The notes under the pieces were generated by a model, which saw nothing but the letters and a program-made list of their open reading frames with translations, searched no databases and had not been told where the DNA came from. The translations under genes were made by a program, and so were the position numbers. This document shows, piece after piece, positions 31,870 to 32,960 of a stretch of DNA of 32,960 bases (positions within the stretch are counted from its first letter, which is position 1; every line of letters starts with the position of its first letter). The DNA lies in IMG/VR virus record IMGVR_UViG_3300005831_000051, positions 1 through 32,960 of that record; one strand, 5' to 3'. Source of the stretch: a virus.

Positions 31870-32172
31870 ATGAGACAGTTTAATATATATCATCCAATTA
31901 ACGGTGATATGAATCACGATTGCTTAATTGATACATTTATGTATGAATTAATAGCGACTATAGAATGTGATAGTATACATAATGCATTCAAATTGGGTCA
32001 GAATGACTTTAATGATGAATATGCTAAGTTACATCATAGATCTACTTCTGTTGGAGATATTATAGTAGATGTAGATGAAGATTTACACTATTTAATAGAA
32101 CCAATAGGATTTAGACTAATTACAAGCTCAGTCACACACTATATAGACTGGGGACAAATAGAATTACATTAA
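31870..32172 (+). CDS. Small unknown protein, 100 aa
   Basis: The gene starts ten bases after the 86-aa gene behind TTAATTAATTAAAT, an A/T-rich leader. The protein has no recognisable domain: QFNIYHPINGDMNHDCL, a helical part (MYELIATIECDSIHNAFKLG), then DIIVDVDEDLHYLIEP and a Trp-containing end (YIDWGQIELH). Many acidic residues make it a possible inhibitor or mimic of a host nucleic-acid-binding protein, but that is guesswork. It is co-directional with its neighbours. Confidence 0.55.
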   Translation: MRQFNIYHPINGDMNHDCLIDTFMYELIATIECDSIHNAFKLGQNDFNDEYAKLHHRSTSVGDIIVDVDEDLHYLIEPIGFRLITSSVTHYIDWGQIELH

Positions 32173-32194
32173 ACACAGAAAAACACTTAAAATT

Positions 32195-32812
32195 ATGAAA
32201 GTAACTAAACAACCTAGCAATATTAATATTGCTACAATTAAACAATCTAGCGATATTAATGTTGCTACAATTTTCACGTCTATACATTTAGGCACATTGA
32301 CTAGTATAGAGACTTTAGCACTAAAATCTGTATTACCTAAAGATATATCAGAGAATGCATTCGATGCTATTGTAGCGTTGTGTGCTAACACTGAAACACC
32401 ATCTATAGCTGTAGAGATGTTATGTGGGCTTTATAAAAGACCTGGATTACCTAAATTCAGCGTAAACTCTAACGATGTATTAATGAAAATAATTATCTTA
32501 GACCCTTTTAAACAAAAAGTTAGTTATGAGGTCATAGAACAAGACACAATTAATGGGTATTACTACAAAGACTTCAAAAAAGAAGATATTACACTCGAGC
32601 TTCTAAAAGCGTACAGAGAAGATAAAAGTGAAGAAAAGACAGCAACTTGGTATTCTAATATACCTACTGGTAAATACTTTAGAAGTACTGGAACTTGTCC
32701 TGCAGAAGATTGGATAGAATATGGTAGAAGAACTAACCAAGAGACAGCATCAGAAGTTTGGAAAGAATTTTTAACTTTATTATATTTTTCCAATGAACCA
32801 AAAAAAGTCTAA
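32195..32812 (+). CDS. Unknown plus-strand protein, 205 aa
   Basis: The N-terminus holds an internal near-repeat (QPSNINIATIK, then QSSDINVATIF) that comes from a DNA repeat (CTAGCAATATTAATATTGCTAC and a close copy 30 bases later). The rest has helices (VLPKDISENAFDAIVALCAN, EMLCGLYKRPG), a strand-rich middle (LMKIIILDPFKQKVSYEVI) and a C-terminal half with PAEDWIEYGRRTNQETASEVW. No domain is recognised. The gene follows the 100-aa gene after 22 bases and overlaps the next small gene by 20 bases. Confidence 0.6.
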   Translation: MKVTKQPSNINIATIKQSSDINVATIFTSIHLGTLTSIETLALKSVLPKDISENAFDAIVALCANTETPSIAVEMLCGLYKRPGLPKFSVNSNDVLMKIIILDPFKQKVSYEVIEQDTINGYYYKDFKKEDITLELLKAYREDKSEEKTATWYSNIPTGKYFRSTGTCPAEDWIEYGRRTNQETASEVWKEFLTLLYFSNEPKKV

Positions 32813-32951
32813 CAGAAAGCGATGTATCTCTAGAGAGGTACTCGCTTCTTCTAATATTTTACGTAAAGGTGTTAGGGTAGTAATAGATAGATCTTTTAAT
32901 CATTTCAATCATTTTAATAATGGGAGATATAGCCAACAATGCCCCGGATAA
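32793..32951 (+). CDS. Possible small basic protein, 52 aa
   Basis: An ATG at 32793 inside the end of the 205-aa gene opens 52 codons (MNQKKSNRKRCISREVLASS, then NILRKGVRVVIDRSFNHF) to TAA at 32949-32951. It is strongly basic at its start. The overlap of 20 bases at the front and about 32 at the back makes it less certain, but overlaps are common in phage operons. Confidence 0.4.
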   Translation: MNQKKSNRKRCISREVLASSNILRKGVRVVIDRSFNHFNHFNNGRYSQQCPG

Positions 32952-32960
32952 TGAGCAAAC
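32920..32960 (+). CDS. Start of the next plus-strand gene (partial)
   Basis: An ATG at 32920, preceded by the A/T-rich TTCAATCATTTTAATA, opens MGDIANNAPDNEQ and is still open at the window edge. It probably starts the next gene in the series. Only 13 codons are visible, so nothing can be said about its product. Confidence 0.45.
   Translation, partial: MGDIANNAPDNEQ

Noticed and set aside
1-32960. Stop-codon reassignment, as seen in some crAss-like phages
   Set aside because: Genes end normally at TAA, TAG (82-aa, 288-aa and 144-aa genes) and TGA (34-aa gene), and all recognised genes are full length under the standard code.

Overview
The window reads as about 33 kb of a tailed bacteriophage of the crAss-like type (order Crassvirales), which infect Bacteroidota. 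The evidence is the order TerL, portal, scaffold-like protein, HK97-type capsid protein, then conserved head and tail genes, HU/IHF-like proteins inside the structural block, a 1780-residue tail hub ('muzzle' or stabilization protein), and a giant downstream virion protein. The DNA is A+T-rich. Starts are preceded by A/T-rich leaders instead of GGAGG, and three promoter-like sites fit the Bacteroidota pattern TTTG-N19/20-TAnnTTT. Both traits fit such a host. TAA, TAG and TGA all serve as stops, so no recoding is needed. Family assignments rest on reading motifs by eye; no database search was made.

Layout. From 30431 down to 1 every gene is on the minus strand (late/structural module). It begins with a cluster of small DNA-binding proteins (winged helix, HU/IHF-like, zinc ribbon, two small unknowns), then terminase, portal, scaffold and capsid. 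A strong terminator follows the capsid gene, and a second follows a 360-residue virion protein. Next comes a mosaic adhesin locus (about 13.7-17.75 kb): a 34-residue Cys-rich mini-protein, a tail-collar fibre, a delta-60-repeat fibre and several short proteins carrying poly-Thr blocks. Then come the tail barrel genes (ring-type proteins, an HU/IHF-like protein, the muzzle, a 288-residue tail protein) and a giant protein that runs off the left edge, open for 1722 codons.

From 30658 rightwards genes are on the plus strand: one terminator-ended gene of 144 codons, about 0.5 kb of structured non-coding DNA, then a series of small unknown genes that leaves the right edge. The divergent region 30432-30657 is the switch between the two modules.

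The most interesting features are: (i) poly-Thr units, almost always seven residues long, that join interchangeable N- and C-terminal modules in five virion proteins, with matching DNA repeats around the collar-fibre gene; (ii) a nucleotidyltransferase-like signature and repeated DGGxIxxAQxG motifs inside the giant protein; (iii) a recurring TTTG-N19/20-TA(TC/CA)TTTAC promoter at the head of three late transcription units.
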